NCBI GenBank assembly: GCA_959026535.1
Contig: CAUFMB010000028.1
Location: 1 to 29,394 of the forward strand
Source of the DNA: an uncultured Collinsella sp.
GTDB lineage: Bacteria; Actinomycetota; Coriobacteriia; Coriobacteriales; Coriobacteriaceae
Direction: 5' to 3'
Length of the DNA stretch: 29,394 bases
The position numbers and the translations under genes were made by a program. The notes under the pieces are model-generated. The model saw only the letters and a program-made list of their open reading frames with translations, was not told the DNA's origin and made no database searches. Shown one piece after another: positions 8,054 to 15,059 of this stretch. Positions within the stretch are counted from its first letter, which is position 1. Every line of letters starts with the position of its first letter.

Positions 8054-8392
8054 ATGGCAACCAAAGAAGAAATCTCGATGGTTGGATTCGAGATCGTCGC
8101 ATACGCAGGTGACGCCCAGACCGATCTGCTTGCAGCGCTCGATGCTGCTCGCGAGGGTGACTTTGAGAAGGCCGAACAGCTGCACAAGGATGCCAGCGAT
8201 GCGCTCATCGGTGCCCACGACACGCAGACCAAACTGCTTTCGCAGGAGGCCGGCGGTGGCGAGATGGAGATGACCTTCATCATGGCTCACGCTCAGGACA
8301 CCCTCATGACCACTATGATCCTGGAGAAGCAGACCCGCTTTACCATCGATGCCTACAAGCGCATCGCCGAGCTCGAGGCCAAGCTCGCCTAA
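8054..8392 (+). CDS. lacF: Lactose-specific PTS component EIIA (LacF)
   Basis: Small cytoplasmic all-helical protein of 112 residues that passes phosphate from HPr to the EIIB domain of LacE. It matches the LacF pattern: MVGFEIVAYAGDAQTDLL at the N-terminus and MAHAQDTLMTT near 77-87, with the phosphorylated His at about 79 and the metal-binding Asp at about 82 (LacF forms a trimer). AAAGGAA precedes the ATG. The gene is alone: a terminator follows within 30 bp and its promoter is separate from that of lacE. In most Gram-positive lac operons lacF is directly beside lacE, so the split is unusual. Confidence 0.95.
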   Translation: MATKEEISMVGFEIVAYAGDAQTDLLAALDAAREGDFEKAEQLHKDASDALIGAHDTQTKLLSQEAGGGEMEMTFIMAHAQDTLMTTMILEKQTRFTIDAYKRIAELEAKLA

Positions 8393-8419
8393 CGAGCCCT
8401 CACAACCAAGTCCCCTTCC

Positions 8420-8453
8420 AAAAGCTCTGCCGCTACCCGCGGCAGGGCTTTTT
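8420..8453 (+). terminator. Rho-independent terminator after lacF
   Basis: AAAAGCTCTGCCGC pairs with GCGGCAGGGCTTTTT around a TACCC loop, with a T-run at 8449-8453. Confidence 0.9.
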
Positions 8454-8466
8454 CTGTCCCTCAGCC

Positions 8467-8537
8467 TAAGTTGCGGTGAAATAGGGACTGAAAAGGGGTT
8501 GGCAGGCATAAAACAGTCCCTATTTCACCGCAACTTA
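8467..8537. repeat. Perfect 24-bp inverted repeat
   Basis: Arms 8467-8490 and 8514-8537 are perfect complements, beginning TAAGTTGCGGTGAAATAGGG and its reverse, around a 23-bp purine-rich spacer. No T-run follows, and it sits just beyond the lacF terminator. It looks like a dispersed intergenic palindrome or small non-autonomous element. Confidence 0.85.
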
Positions 8538-8612
8538 TTGGGCGCTGTTGGACATTTTGCTTCGTGGGTATACTTCCATCCGCAATACAGGCCGGACTGA
8601 GGAGGTATCCAA

Positions 8613-9614
8613 ATGCCGGACAATGGATCGATTCAAAAGAAAGGCGCGCATGAGATGTCTCACGGGCGCCCTGTCCAAATAACCGAGCATACGACAGTGA
8701 CGGAGCTGCAACCCAGCCTGTCCGATGTCGTGTGCGCAAACAAAAAGTTGCAGATCGGGTTCATCGTCGCGCTCGTGGTGCTGGCACTTCTGTCGGGCTT
8801 TGTCGCGCGCCCGCATTTTGCAGACACCAAGACCTGGGATTCCACCATCGAGGTCATCGACCAAAAGAAGGGCAACGTGCTGGCGCTCACGACGTCGTGC
8901 GTAGCGTTGTCTGCGGGTATCACCGCACTGCCGGGCGACACAGAAACGCCGGTGGCCGAGCAGCTCGCACAGCTTTCGGGCAACCTGGGCATCGTGCTCG
9001 CCGTGCTCTACCTCGAGAAATACCTGCTTACTATCTTATGGTCGGTCGGGCTGGGCATCCTGATCCCGTTTTCGCTCGTACTCTTTGCGGTGTCGCTTGG
9101 CATTCACGGACGCTGGAGCACCAGCGCTGTCCTCCGCCGTGTGGCAACGCGCGTGCTGGTGGTTGCTATGATCGGCATGGCGTTGGTGCCCGCGAGCGTG
9201 TGGGTGTCGCAAAAGGTCGACGAGACGTACCAGGTGAGCATCGAGCAGGCTGAGCAAAAGGCGACAAGCGCGGCTGAGGCGAGCTCGTCAAAGAACGAAA
9301 AGAAATCTGAAGCCAAGACAGACAAAAACGTGCTTGAGCAACTGACCGAAGGCGCCTCGAGTCTACTGACTTCGGTGACCGATAGCGCCAAGTCGATGAC
9401 CGACGAGGTTGTGCAGCAGGTGACCGATCTGATCGAAGGCGTCATCGTGATGATTGTGACCTCGTGCGTGATTCCGCTGCTGGTGCTTGCTGCATTCTTG
9501 TGGCTTGGGCACGTACTGCTGGGGATCGATATCTCCGGTCCGACGAACTATCTGACGGGTCGTTTTCTGAGCGCTCCGTCCAAGCACGCCAAGAAGAGTG
9601 GACGGACTGAGTAG
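8613..9614 (+). CDS. Multi-pass membrane protein of unknown function
   Basis: Product of 333 residues; I do not recognise the family. The N-terminal 45 residues are hydrophilic. Hydrophobic segments follow at about 46-64, 125-165 (two likely passes), 180-197 and 276-305. Between the last two lies a hydrophilic, Lys/Ser/Glu/Ala-rich stretch (about 205-245) that may be a coiled coil. GAGGAGG precedes the ATG with good spacing. It is bounded by terminators (8420-8453 upstream, 9655-9684 downstream) and a palindromic repeat, so it looks like an independent unit within the lac cluster. Nothing links it to sugar transport. Confidence 0.8.
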   Translation: MPDNGSIQKKGAHEMSHGRPVQITEHTTVTELQPSLSDVVCANKKLQIGFIVALVVLALLSGFVARPHFADTKTWDSTIEVIDQKKGNVLALTTSCVALSAGITALPGDTETPVAEQLAQLSGNLGIVLAVLYLEKYLLTILWSVGLGILIPFSLVLFAVSLGIHGRWSTSAVLRRVATRVLVVAMIGMALVPASVWVSQKVDETYQVSIEQAEQKATSAAEASSSKNEKKSEAKTDKNVLEQLTEGASSLLTSVTDSAKSMTDEVVQQVTDLIEGVIVMIVTSCVIPLLVLAAFLWLGHVLLGIDISGPTNYLTGRFLSAPSKHAKKSGRTE

Positions 9615-9654
9615 CCGCAGAGCTCTCGTGGCGCATATATAAGTCAGCTGAATA

Positions 9655-9684
9655 GGCGGTCGAGGCGCATCTCGGCCGCCTTTT
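9655..9684 (+). terminator. Rho-independent terminator after the membrane protein gene
   Basis: GGCGGTCGAG pairs with CTCGGCCGCC around GCGCAT, followed by TTTTG. Confidence 0.85.
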
Positions 9685-9740
9685 GTGTGCTTGGTTCATG
9701 GCGACCCGAAACTAACTACGCCCAAACGGTTGACTATCAT

Positions 9741-9830
9741 CCGCGAACGGTATTTGTTCAAAAAAGAACAAAGATAAACAAATAGTTGTTGCAGTTACTG
9801 TTCGAATGTGTTCAAATAAACATGAACAGT
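9741..9830. promoter_or_regulatory. lacAB control region with GAAC/GTTC repeats
   Basis: In order: CCGCGAACGGT (9741-9751), shared with 1737; TTTGTTC and GAACAAA (9753-9759 and 9766-9772), an inverted repeat around six A; TGTTCGAATGTGTTC (9799-9813), 12 of 15 identical to the lacF motif at 7871; and ACTGTTC/GAACAGT (9797-9803 and 9824-9830), a wider inverted repeat. The base composition is strikingly AT-rich. This is the most complex control region in the window. The binding protein is inferred to be the DeoR-family regulator at 20604. Confidence 0.55.
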
Positions 9831-9922
9831 GAAGAACCGCACATTCAGATGCCCTGACCTGAACGCGATTCAACACTTCCAAACAGAAACTACGCACCTG
9901 CGTATCTCTCAAGGAGGATGTC

Positions 9923-10351
9923 ATGAGGGTTGTAATCGCTTCCGATGCCGACGGTATGTCGATGAAGGAGTCCATCAAGGAGATGCTCATCGCCGACGGT
10001 CACGAGGTCGTCGACTATTCCGAGACCCCTGCCGCGGACTTTGTCGATTCCGCGACCGCCGTTGCCAAGGACCTGCTGGAGCACAAGGATTCCCAGGGCT
10101 TTGCATTCGATAAGTACGGCGTCGGCTCCTATATGGCCGCCGTCAAGATCAAGGGCATGGTCGTCGCCAACATTTCCGACGAGCGTTCCGCCTACATGAC
10201 CCGCGAGCACAACGGTTCGCGCATGGTCACCATGGGCCCGGGCGTTGTGGGCACCGAGGTCGCCAAGAAGATCGCCCGCGAGTTCCTGCGCGCGCAGTAC
10301 GCCGGCGGCCGTCACCAGATCCGTGTCGACATGCTCAACAAGATGGCCTAA
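9923..10351 (+). CDS. lacA: Galactose-6-phosphate isomerase subunit LacA
   Basis: Subunit of 142 residues that works with LacB to convert galactose-6-phosphate to tagatose-6-phosphate. It belongs to the RpiB/LacAB family and matches LacA over its full length: ADFVDSATAVAKD, KYGVGSYMAAVKIKGM, the SDERSAYMTREHN block and the GGRHQIRVDMLNKM end. It lacks the catalytic Cys loop seen in LacB, as expected for the A subunit. AAGGAGG lies just before the ATG. It is the first gene of the lacAB unit, with lacB 63 bp downstream. Confidence 0.95.
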   Translation: MRVVIASDADGMSMKESIKEMLIADGHEVVDYSETPAADFVDSATAVAKDLLEHKDSQGFAFDKYGVGSYMAAVKIKGMVVANISDERSAYMTREHNGSRMVTMGPGVVGTEVAKKIAREFLRAQYAGGRHQIRVDMLNKMA

Positions 10352-10414
10352 CGAGAGCCACCGAGAACTCGAACTTCTACCTCAACTTGTGAATTCAGAC
10401 GAAAGGACGTTCTG

Positions 10415-10939
10415 ATGAAGAAGACCATCGCAATCGGTTGCGACCATATCGTTACGGACGAGAAGATCTATCTGGCCGACCGCCTGGAGCAGGCTGGCTA
10501 CAAGGTGCTCGACTGCGGCACCTACAGCCACACCCGTACGCACTATCCCATCTACGGCAAGGCCGTGGGCGAGGCTGTTGCCAGCGGCAAGGCCGACTTT
10601 GGCGTGGCCCTGTGCGGCACCGGCATCGGCATCACCAACGCCGTCAACAAGGTTCCCGGCGCCCGTTGCGCCCTGGTCCGCGACATGACCTCTGCCCTGT
10701 ATGCCCGTCGCGAGCTCAACGCCAACATCGTGGGCTTTGGCGGCAAGATCACCGGCGAGTTCCTGATGGCCGATATCATGCTTGCCTTCCTTGAGGAGCC
10801 CTACGAGAAGACTCCCGAGCACGACGCCCTGATCGCCAAGATCGATGCCTGCAATAAGGCCGACGCCGAGGCTCAGGCTGACCCGCACTTCTTTGACGAG
10901 TTCCTCGAGAAGTGGGACCGCGGCGAGTACCACGACTAA
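10415..10939 (+). CDS. lacB: Galactose-6-phosphate isomerase subunit LacB
   Basis: Partner of LacA, 174 residues, RpiB fold. It shows the family start IAIGCDHIVTDEK, the THYPIYGKAVGEAV segment, the CGTGIGITNAVNKVPG loop with the conserved Cys at about 67, and the LacB-specific end FLEKWDRGEYHD. GAAAGGACG precedes the ATG. Right after its stop comes a structured element that is repeated after lacC, and a 374-bp gap separates it from the lacX-like gene. Confidence 0.96.
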   Translation: MKKTIAIGCDHIVTDEKIYLADRLEQAGYKVLDCGTYSHTRTHYPIYGKAVGEAVASGKADFGVALCGTGIGITNAVNKVPGARCALVRDMTSALYARRELNANIVGFGGKITGEFLMADIMLAFLEEPYEKTPEHDALIAKIDACNKADAEAQADPHFFDEFLEKWDRGEYHD

Positions 10940-11069
10940 TTAGGTTCCGGCGTTCTGCCGAACGCCGGACCGGCCGACGCTGCGAAGCCATCTGGCGGGC
11001 AATCTGCCGTTCAGCTTCGGCGGCATGACCAGAAGGTCAATGCCGCCTCGCTTCACGGCACCTTGCCTC
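10940..11069 (+). ncRNA. Structured repeated RNA element, copy 1 (after lacB)
   Basis: About 130 nt with two hairpins. Hairpin 1: 10943-10955 with 10960-10971. Hairpin 2: GGCGGCAT (11019) with ATGCCGCC (11040), enclosing GACC-AGAA-GGTC. A second copy follows lacC at 13185, with conserved single-stranded parts (CCGGCCGACGCTGCG, AATCTGNCGTTCA, CTTC, CACGNCACCTTGNCTC) and compensatory changes in both stems. It may act as an attenuator or terminator, or as a stable 3' end; the function is unknown. The rest of the gap to 11313 shows no gene and no convincing promoter. Confidence 0.55.
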
Positions 11070-11313
11070 GCCAGCTGACTTCTCGCTGACGTTGGGGGTA
11101 CCTGTGGGGTTACCGCTGTTGTTGCGAAGCTTTCTGGTTCAGTAAGCTGCTCCGATAACACGTTTGCTTGCTGAGCTTGTGGGCTTCGTTTTGGCGGGAC
11201 CCAGTATTCTGCAGCTTTTCAATTGACGGCTCGCGTTTCTGTGAGGGGGCGCGGGCCGGTTTTCTATCAGCCCTATTGACTTGGCGGGCTGTCATAAGAA
11301 AGGGAAGGCTCCT

Positions 11314-12195
11314 ATGGAGTTTGTTCTTGATAACGGTTCTATCCGCGTAGCACTGAGCACGGCTGGCGGATCGTTCACTTCTATTGCGGCCAACGGCCGT
11401 GAGTACCTGTGGCAGGGTGACCCGGCGGTCTGGTCGGGCCAGGCACCCATTTGTTTCCCGATCTGCGGTGGCCTTCGTGACGGTCACGCAATGACCATGG
11501 GCGGTCGCGAGGTAAAGCTCGCCCGCCACGGCTTTGCGCGCAAACAGGAGTGGAAGCTCGAGGAGCAGGGCGACAACATGGTCGCGCTGAGCCTAAGCTC
11601 TACCGACCATGCCGAGTTGCTCGAGCAGTACCCGTATCCGTTTAAGATCGTTGCTCGTTACACGATCGATGCGGAGAAGGTGGCCGTGTCGTACGAGGTG
11701 ACCAATGAGGGCACCGAGGACATGCCGTTCTTTGTGGGCGGTCACCCTGGCTTTAAGTGCCCGCTTGACGAGGGCGAGTCCTATGACGACTACGAGCTCC
11801 GTTTTGAGCAGCGCGAGGCCGCCGAGCTCTGTACTGCCGTTCCCTCGACGGGCCTGATTGATGTTGAGCATCGCAGCAAGAACCCGATGGTTGGCCATGA
11901 CCTGCCGCTGACGCACGAACTCTTTGACTTCGCAGAGACCATCTTTGACGTGCTCGAGAGCCGCGTGGTTACGCTGACCAAGAAAACCGAGGACAAGGGC
12001 GTGCGCCTGACGTTCCCCGATATGCCATACCTGATTGTGTGGAGCAAGCCCGAGGGCGACTTTGTGGCCGTGGAACCGTGGGGTGGTCTGTCCACCTGCT
12101 CCGACGAGGACGATATTCTGGAGCACAAGCGCGGCTGCCTGGTGGCCAAGCCGGGGGAGACCGTTACCCGCGGCTTTGAGATCGAGATTCTTTAA
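11314..12195 (+). CDS. lacX: LacX-like aldose 1-epimerase family protein
   Basis: Cytoplasmic galactose-mutarotase-like protein of 293 residues, like LacX of lactococcal lac operons. The family markers are REYLWQGDPAVWSGQAPICFP (about 29-49), ARHGFARKQEW (His about 72), VGGHPGFKCPL (second His about 144) and VAVEPWGGLST near the C-terminus with the putative catalytic Glu. I chose ATG 11314 because AGGGAAGG lies five bases upstream; an in-frame TTG at 11281 is less likely. It probably interconverts anomers of galactose or a phosphosugar, but the substrate of LacX-type proteins is not firmly established. It is followed 53 bp later by lacC. Confidence 0.88.
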   Translation: MEFVLDNGSIRVALSTAGGSFTSIAANGREYLWQGDPAVWSGQAPICFPICGGLRDGHAMTMGGREVKLARHGFARKQEWKLEEQGDNMVALSLSSTDHAELLEQYPYPFKIVARYTIDAEKVAVSYEVTNEGTEDMPFFVGGHPGFKCPLDEGESYDDYELRFEQREAAELCTAVPSTGLIDVEHRSKNPMVGHDLPLTHELFDFAETIFDVLESRVVTLTKKTEDKGVRLTFPDMPYLIVWSKPEGDFVAVEPWGGLSTCSDEDDILEHKRGCLVAKPGETVTRGFEIEIL

Positions 12196-12248
12196 CGAGC
12201 TATCGTATGTTTGGGGCGGGTTATGCCGCCCCGGAACAGGAGTTCAAC

Positions 12249-13184
12249 ATGATTCTGACCGTTACCATGAACCCGTCGATTGATACGCGCTATCAGCTCG
12301 ACAAGCTGATCATCGACGACGTGAACCGCGTGACGCCCGAAAAGACCGCTGGCGGTAAGGGCCTCAACGTGAGCCGCGTGTTGCTGCAGCTGGGAGATGA
12401 CGTGCTCGCGACCGGTCTGCTCGGCGGCCACATGGGTGCCTATATGGCCGAGCTTATGGATGCCGACGGCGTCAAGAACGACTTTGTGCCCATCGCCGGT
12501 GAGACGCGCATTTGCCTGAATATTCTGCACGAGGGTAATCAGACCGAGCTGCTGGAGAGCGGCCCGCAGATCGCTCCGGCCGAGCTCGAGGCCTTTACGG
12601 CCAAGTTTGCCGAGCTTGCAGCGAAGGCGGACGTTGTGACGCTTTCGGGCTCGCTGCCGCGTGGCGTCGATGCCGGCTACTATGCCGAGCTCGTCAAGAT
12701 CGCCGAGGAGGCGGGCGCCAAGGTGCTGCTCGATACCTCGGGTGCATCGCTGGAGGCCGCGCTGGAGTCCGACGCTAAGCCTGAGCTCGTAAAGCCCAAC
12801 CTGACCGAGATTAACGGCCTGCTGGGTACGTCCTTTACGACTGATGATGTCGATGCCCTGCGCGAGGCGCTCGCCGCCGATGACCGTTTTGCCGGTATTC
12901 CCTGGGTTGTCGTTTCGATGGGCGCTGCCGGTTCGGTGGGCTTCCATGAGGGTCGCGCGTTCCGCGCCAAGACGCCCGCGATTGCGGCTGTGAACGCGAC
13001 GGGTTCCGGCGACTCGACCATCGCCGGCTTTGCGCATGCCATTGCTGCCGGCGCCGACGACGTCACGGTGCTCAAGACCGCCAATACCTGCGGCAAGCTC
13101 AACGCCATGGATCCCAAGACCGGCCACCTGGTCATGGACCGCTGGGACGAGGTCTACGACAGCGTTGAGGTCACGGAGCTTTAG
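12249..13184 (+). CDS. lacC: Tagatose-6-phosphate kinase (PfkB family)
   Basis: PfkB-family sugar kinase of 311 residues. It phosphorylates tagatose-6-phosphate to tagatose-1,6-bisphosphate; many relatives also act as 1-phosphofructokinase. It shows the N-terminal TVTMNPSIDTRYQLD, GGKGLNVSRVL (about 35-45) and the C-terminal signature ATGSGDSTIAGF with the catalytic Asp at about 255. ATG 12249 follows AGGAG; an in-frame upstream start at 12207 has no support. Context (lacAB, lacX) makes LacC the best name. The structured element copy 2 begins at its stop codon. Confidence 0.93.
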   Translation: MILTVTMNPSIDTRYQLDKLIIDDVNRVTPEKTAGGKGLNVSRVLLQLGDDVLATGLLGGHMGAYMAELMDADGVKNDFVPIAGETRICLNILHEGNQTELLESGPQIAPAELEAFTAKFAELAAKADVVTLSGSLPRGVDAGYYAELVKIAEEAGAKVLLDTSGASLEAALESDAKPELVKPNLTEINGLLGTSFTTDDVDALREALAADDRFAGIPWVVVSMGAAGSVGFHEGRAFRAKTPAIAAVNATGSGDSTIAGFAHAIAAGADDVTVLKTANTCGKLNAMDPKTGHLVMDRWDEVYDSVEVTEL

Positions 13185-13311
13185 GGTTACGGCGTTTTAC
13201 AAACGCCGTAACCGGCCGACGCTGCGCGGGCCGCATATGGACAATCTGACGTTCAACTTCAAGGGCGCGACCGGAAGGTCAGCGCCCTTTCGTTTCACGT
13301 CACCTTGTCTC
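13185..13311 (+). ncRNA. Structured repeated RNA element, copy 2 (after lacC)
   Basis: Homologue of 10940-11069. Hairpin 1 is perfect: GGTTACGGCGTTT (13185-13197) with AAACGCCGTAACC (13201-13213). Hairpin 2: AAGGGCGC (13261) with GCGCCCTT (13282), enclosing GACC-GGAA-GGTC, a GNRA-like loop, then TTCGTTT. The stem bases differ from copy 1 while pairing is kept. The T-rich tail suggests that it can terminate transcription. Confidence 0.58.
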
Positions 13312-13376
13312 AAATGCGGCCCGCTCGCTGCCGTTGCCAAGACATCGGTGTTGCCTTGCTTCGGGAATGCGGCAGA

Positions 13377-13417
13377 TGGGGACGTTCCTTTTTTGCCGGC
13401 AGTTTGGGACACTCCTT
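13377..13417 (+). repeat. Direct repeat flanking the ATPase gene, left copy
   Basis: About 41 bp, with the core TGCCGGCAGTTTGG and then ACACTCCTT. It is repeated in the same orientation at 14887-14926 with only a few differences. The two copies bracket the AAA ATPase gene. Confidence 0.7.
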
Positions 13418-13440
13418 ACGGGGCACCCCCTCCACAGCGC

Positions 13441-14742
13441 CTATGCCAGCTTGTCGATTTGCCCAATCTCCCAGAGCGGAATATTGACGAGCGTGCCTTC
13501 GTCTCTATATGCCGCTAACGATGTTCTCACGCAGCGCTCGAGCTTGAACTTCTCGCAGGCAATCCTCAGGCTCTTTGCTTTGAGATTCTCTGCCGCCTTG
13601 ACCTCGAGCGGAAGCACGGTCCCCGCATGGTCGACGGCAAAGTCAGTCTCTGCATTGCCGGAGGAGGATGACCAATACGCGGGAGTATTGCCTTGGAGCA
13701 AAAGCTCCTGTGCGACGTATTGCTCGGTCAGCGAGCCTTTGAACTCCGTAAAAACAGCGGGCCCGTTCAGAACAATGGCTGGCGTGAGGCCGGAGAGTGC
13801 TCCGAGGATGCCGGTGTCGATGCAGAACAGCTTGAAGCCCGAGAGATCCTCGTAGCTTGTGAGCGGTGCTCTTAGGGCGGAAACACGTGGTACCTTATGA
13901 ACGATTCCATAGTCCATGAGCCACTGGAGGCTTTCCTCAAAATCGCGTGCGCGCGCCCCGGGACGGAGCGCACCGTAGACGAACTTCTTGTTTTCCTTTG
14001 CGAGCTGGCCGGGAAGGGATTTCCAAACCAGCCTCATGCGCTCGACGATGCGGGCTGGCGCATGCTTGCCAAAATCGGATTCGTAAGCTTCGATGATTTG
14101 CTGCTGAAGCCTGCGGGCCTCGATGAAATCGTGGGAGGCGGCGAAAGCGGAGACAACTTCTGGCATGCCACCGACAACGAGGTATTCCTTGAGCAGGCGC
14201 TCGAGCTTTTCGGAAACGTTTGCCAGCAGGTCCATGTCTGCGGCAAGGATGGCATCTGCGAGCGGATCGCCATCGACGGCACGAACGAACTCGACAAACC
14301 CCATGGGGCGCATGGTGAGCTGGTCGATCTTGCCGACGGGGAACGACTCGTTTTCGCGTCGGAGCGCGAGCCCCATATAGGAGCCGGCTGCCACGATATG
14401 GTATTCCGGCGCCAGCTCGTTGAAGTATTTGAGCGAGGTGATGCCACGCGGTGCCTCTTGGATTTCGTCGAAGATGATGAGCGTGTCTGTCGGCGTTATG
14501 GTCTGGCCGCGCAGGAGCTCTATCTGGGAGATGATGCGTTTGGGGTCAAGGCTTCCGTCGAACAGCGAACGTGCGCCCGGTTCGAGCATAAAGTCAAAAC
14601 GGATGACGTTTTGATACTGCTGGCCTGCGAATTCGTTGAGAAGCCAGGTTTTTCCCGTCTGGCGGGCCCCCTTAAGCAGGAGGGGCTTGCGGTTTGACCT
14701 AGATTTCCAAGCGATGAGTTCGTCCATTAGCTGTCGCTGCAT
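13441..14742 (-). CDS. AAA-family ATPase with C-terminal nuclease-like domain (DUF4143 type)
   Basis: Protein of 433 residues of the AAA_14/DUF4143 type. Walker A is GARQTGKTW (about 25-33) and Walker B is LIIFDEIQEAP (about 88-98). The C-terminal domain (about 340-433) carries TDFAV...LEVKA, which resembles a PD-(D/E)XK nuclease core. The biological role of the family is unclear; it is common as a mobile accessory gene. AGGGGG lies before the ATG and a 33-bp tandem repeat lies just upstream. It separates lacC from galT and is bracketed by similar 40-bp direct repeats, so it looks like an inserted cassette. No role in sugar metabolism is suggested. Confidence 0.88.
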   Translation of the reverse strand: MQRQLMDELIAWKSRSNRKPLLLKGARQTGKTWLLNEFAGQQYQNVIRFDFMLEPGARSLFDGSLDPKRIISQIELLRGQTITPTDTLIIFDEIQEAPRGITSLKYFNELAPEYHIVAAGSYMGLALRRENESFPVGKIDQLTMRPMGFVEFVRAVDGDPLADAILAADMDLLANVSEKLERLLKEYLVVGGMPEVVSAFAASHDFIEARRLQQQIIEAYESDFGKHAPARIVERMRLVWKSLPGQLAKENKKFVYGALRPGARARDFEESLQWLMDYGIVHKVPRVSALRAPLTSYEDLSGFKLFCIDTGILGALSGLTPAIVLNGPAVFTEFKGSLTEQYVAQELLLQGNTPAYWSSSSGNAETDFAVDHAGTVLPLEVKAAENLKAKSLRIACEKFKLERCVRTSLAAYRDEGTLVNIPLWEIGQIDKLA

Positions 14743-14787
14743 ACTGCCCCCTAACGATCATGGTTAGTATAAGACCGTCTTGGTCTT

Positions 14788-14871
14788 TCCATCGAAAAAT
14801 GTGGGAGTAAACCACGTTTTTCCATCGAATAATGTGGGAGGTAACCACGTTTTTCCATCGAATAATGTGGG
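14788..14871. repeat. 33-bp tandem repeat upstream of the ATPase
   Basis: Units start at 14788, 14821 and 14854 (TCCATCGAATAATGTGGGAG type), an exact 33-bp period over about 2.6 copies. Each full unit contains a GTGG...CCAC palindrome. It lies 46 bp upstream of the ATPase start. Confidence 0.85.
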
Positions 14872-14886
14872 GTTTAGGTCGGCACC

Positions 14887-14926
14887 TGGGGCGCTCCTTC
14901 TCTGCCGGCAGTTTGGAACACTCCTT
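14887..14926 (+). repeat. Direct repeat flanking the ATPase gene, right copy
   Basis: About 40 bp, sharing TGGGG, TGCCGGCAGTTTGG and ACACTCCTT with 13377-13417. Confidence 0.7.
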
Positions 14927-14958
14927 GTTTTGGTGCAAATTAGCTACCCTTGCATCAG

Positions 14959-14998
14959 AAAACGGCGCCCGCCGGCGATGTTGCCGGCGGGCGCCGTT
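14959..14998 (-). terminator. Rho-independent terminator of galKT
   Basis: The 16-bp arms at 14961-14976 and 14983-14998 (ACGGCGCCCGCCGGC and its complement) are perfect around a 6-base loop. On the minus strand they are followed by a short T-run. It lies 60 bp past the galT stop. Confidence 0.85.
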
Positions 14999-15059
14999 GT
15001 CGTGTGGGCGGTTATGTCGTGGGCGTTATTTGCCGAGCGTGGGCGTCCGAGGCCGCGTG

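Noticed and set aside
14788..14871. CRISPR-like array
   Set aside because: The repeats are directly joined with no unique spacers, only about 2.6 units, and no cas genes are near.
14699..14938. A 79-residue minus-strand frame running through the 33-bp tandem repeat
   Set aside because: It overlaps the ATPase start in another frame, has no convincing ribosome site, and its repeated peptide follows from the 33-bp DNA period.
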